Source of the DNA: CF-118 sp035689345
Lineage (GTDB): Bacteria > Chloroflexota > Dormibacteria > Dormibacterales > Dormibacteraceae
Assembly (NCBI GenBank): GCA_035689345.1
Contig: DASSLR010000066.1
Span: 1-47,349 of the forward strand
DNA: 47,349 bases
Direction: 5' to 3'
Under the pieces are notes generated by a model that was not told where the DNA came from, did no database searches, and was given only the letters and a program-made list of their open reading frames with translations. Below are positions 45,951 to 47,349 of this stretch, one piece after another. The stretch's first letter is position 1; the number at the start of each line of letters is the position of its first letter. The position numbers and the translations under genes were made by a program.

Positions 45951-47140
45951 GCCTGAGCCGACTCGCCTTCCGCGACAGGGCGGCGCGAGCCCGCCGCCAG
46001 CAGGGCGGGCAGCGCGACCAGGCTGAAGAGGACTCCGCCGGCAGCGGCCGCCAGGAACGGCACCGCGACGCCCAGCGCGAACAGCGCTCCACCCACCAGC
46101 GATCCGATGGCCATGGCCGTGCTCTGCGCCGTGCCGACGATGCCCTGTGCCTCGGCTCGGCGGTCGGCGATGGCGTCCATGAGAAACGAGTTCATCGCCG
46201 GCGCGGTGAACGCCCACAGCGCGCCTTCGAAGAGGCCGACGAACATGATCACCGGGATGCTGTTGAGGTTCGGGTAGATCGGTCCCATGAGGGACCCGAG
46301 CACGATCGACCCCGCCGCGAGCCATCGCCTGTCGAGGCGGTCGGCGCTCCAGCCCGCGAGCGGCGTTGCGACCAAAAGCGGTAGGGCAAACAGCGTGAAC
46401 GACAGGCCGACCACCGGATCGCTCGCGCCGCGCGTCCGCATGTAGAGGCTCCAGATGACGTCGTAGATGCCGATCAGCAATCCGAGGCCGATCGACAGGG
46501 TGACCACGGCCGCCAGCGCCGAGCGCATGCGCGAAGAGCCGCTCAGCGACAGCCGCGGCATGCCCGCCTCGGGCACCGCACGCGCCGACGTGCGCAGGGT
46601 TACCGCCACCACGGCCGCGGCGCCGAGCAGCGCGGCGCCGGTGACGGCGAATACCGTCCACCGGCCGAACACCGCGAGCAATCCTCCGATCGCCGGCCCG
46701 CCGATGAATCCCGCCTGCTGCGCGCCGAAGACCCAGCCGTAGGCGCGGCCGAGGTTCGAGCGCGGCACGACGTCGGCTACCGCCGCCAGCTCCGACGGGA
46801 TCACCGCGGCGAAGCCCAGTCCCTGCACGAACCTCAGCCCGATGAGCCACTCGATCGGCATGGGCACGATGAACGCGATGGATGCGAGGGCCGCGACGAC
46901 GAGCCCGCCGATCATCATCGTTTTGGCGCCGACGCGTTCCGCGAGGATGCCCGCCGGCCACTGCCCGGCGGCCTGCGCCACCAGCGCCGCGCCGACGATG
47001 ATCCCAACGAGGCCGTACGAGGCGCCGCGCTCGCGCAGGTAGAGCGGCAGGATGGGTAGCAGCGAACCGATGCCGGTGCCGGAAACGAAGATGCTGGCCA
47101 CCAGCCCGAAGAAAGCGGCACGACTCTCCGGCGCGCGCAT
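45947..47140 (-). CDS. MFS transporter
   Basis: A 397-residue, 12-helix major facilitator. The loop between helices 2 and 3 reads AERVGAKTMM, and PRSNLGRAYGWVFGAQQAGFIGGPAIGGL is the helix 4-5 motif typical of drug:H+ antiporter and sugar exporter families. Downstream it overlaps the PfkB kinase gene by GTGA, which may make it a sugar importer, although its family is more usually an exporter. ATG at 47140. Confidence 0.88.
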   Translation of the reverse strand: MRAPESRAAFFGLVASIFVSGTGIGSLLPILPLYLRERGASYGLVGIIVGAALVAQAAGQWPAGILAERVGAKTMMIGGLVVAALASIAFIVPMPIEWLIGLRFVQGLGFAAVIPSELAAVADVVPRSNLGRAYGWVFGAQQAGFIGGPAIGGLLAVFGRWTVFAVTGAALLGAAAVVAVTLRTSARAVPEAGMPRLSLSGSSRMRSALAAVVTLSIGLGLLIGIYDVIWSLYMRTRGASDPVVGLSFTLFALPLLVATPLAGWSADRLDRRWLAAGSIVLGSLMGPIYPNLNSIPVIMFVGLFEGALWAFTAPAMNSFLMDAIADRRAEAQGIVGTAQSTAMAIGSLVGGALFALGVAVPFLAAAAGGVLFSLVALPALLAAGSRRPVAEGESAQA

Positions 47141-47202
47141 TCGAGCAAGACTAAGGTCTGGGCGACGAGCGGCGATCCGGCGCGCGCCTGAATGCCGGCG
47201 GG

Positions 47203-47349
47203 CTAGTGACGACTCTCTGTTTGGTGGCTGCCGAGCTGCTCGGCGTACCGCTCGTCGCGCCAGCGCAGAGCGGCGCGCAGTCCGTCGGCCGCGACGATGC
47301 GATGGAACTCGCGCAGCTCCGGCGTGTCGGAGGAGTGGAGGATCGCCGC
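47203..47349 (-). CDS. C-terminal fragment of an unrecognised protein (cut by window edge)
   Basis: An open frame runs in from the right edge and ends at TAG at 47205-47203. The last 48 residues are AAILHSSDTPELREFHRIVA followed by a basic/acidic helix (DGLRAALRWRDERYAEQLG) and SHQTESRH. No stops interrupt it, and the helical character argues for real coding, but the family cannot be named from this much. It lies 62 bases upstream of the MFS start on the same strand. Confidence 0.5.
   Translation of the reverse strand, partial: AAILHSSDTPELREFHRIVAADGLRAALRWRDERYAEQLGSHQTESRH

Noticed and set aside
1..47349. CRISPR arrays, tRNA, rRNA, insertion sequences, phage or conjugation genes
   Set aside because: No regularly spaced repeats, tRNA-like cloverleaf, transposase motif or attachment-type duplication was noticed.

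Overview
This window is a gene-dense, high-GC stretch of a free-living aerobic bacterial chromosome with no plasmid, phage, IS, CRISPR, tRNA or rRNA signal that I could see. Roughly half the genes start with GTG or TTG, and neighbouring genes are often stitched together by 4-base NTGA start/stop overlaps. The mix of families suggests a soil bacterium near Actinomycetota, Chloroflexota or Candidatus Dormibacterota: a MoxR/DUF58/DUF4129 operon, DUF4389, BTAD and LuxR-type large regulators, YxFxxD lipoprotein, crotonyl-CoA reductase, HD-GYP. This placement is an inference, and a 16S or marker-gene search would be needed to settle it.

Layout. (1) 1-9240: a tryptophan to anthranilate to anthraniloyl-CoA catabolic island: tryptophan dioxygenase (cut by the window edge), kynureninase, a TrpB2-type tryptophan synthase beta chain, the bifunctional anthraniloyl-CoA monooxygenase/reductase, anthranilate-CoA ligase, a RidA protein, an enoyl-CoA hydratase and an SDR. 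Kynurenine formamidase is not in view. (2) 9242-13317: a six-gene coupled operon (if the SDR is counted) of DUF4129, MoxR ATPase, DUF58 and small membrane proteins, preceded by a pair of palindromic operators. (3) 13417-24445: mixed accessory genes: DinB-like protein, membrane-anchored M16 peptidase, LysR, a response regulator with HD-GYP output, then an operon of a BTAD regulator, a gamma-glutamyltranspeptidase-like Ntn hydrolase and a ureohydrolase-like protein with altered metal site; small DUF1059 and ABM-like genes, a beta-propeller glycosidase-like protein, an encapsulated-ferritin homologue without a visible shell gene, and a crotonyl-CoA carboxylase/reductase homologue. (4) 24446-30360: methyltransferase, glycosyltransferase, SDR, pterin synthase plus GTP cyclohydrolase I, then an orphan ectoine synthase coupled to a DUF1989 protein, divergent from a cytosolic sulfite-oxidase-like enzyme. 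(5) 30370-37502: MFS exporter and a cobalamin locus: cobT, a cobalamin riboswitch, a BtuFCD-type importer, cobO, cobU and cobS, which together look like corrinoid uptake plus lower-ligand assembly. (6) 37530-47349: a second copy of the same paired palindromic operator in front of a PrxQ-like peroxiredoxin, a large LuxR regulator, DUF4389 and related genes, Tag glycosylase, a divergent ECF sigma/MarR pair with a perfect 16-bp palindrome, a lipoprotein, a zinc finger protein, a sugar kinase and an MFS transporter.

The observations I rate highest are the shared two-palindrome operator (TTTGYATRCAAA, sites 41-42 bp apart) placed at the same distance in front of the MoxR/DUF4129 operon and the peroxiredoxin gene 24 kb away; the ectoine synthase/DUF1989 pair; the complete-looking tryptophan to anthraniloyl-CoA island with an apparent CTG start; the shell-less encapsulated ferritin; and the two-enzyme unit in which both a GGT-like and an arginase-like protein have lost their family's diagnostic residue. 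No gene-free stretch exceeds 300 bases.
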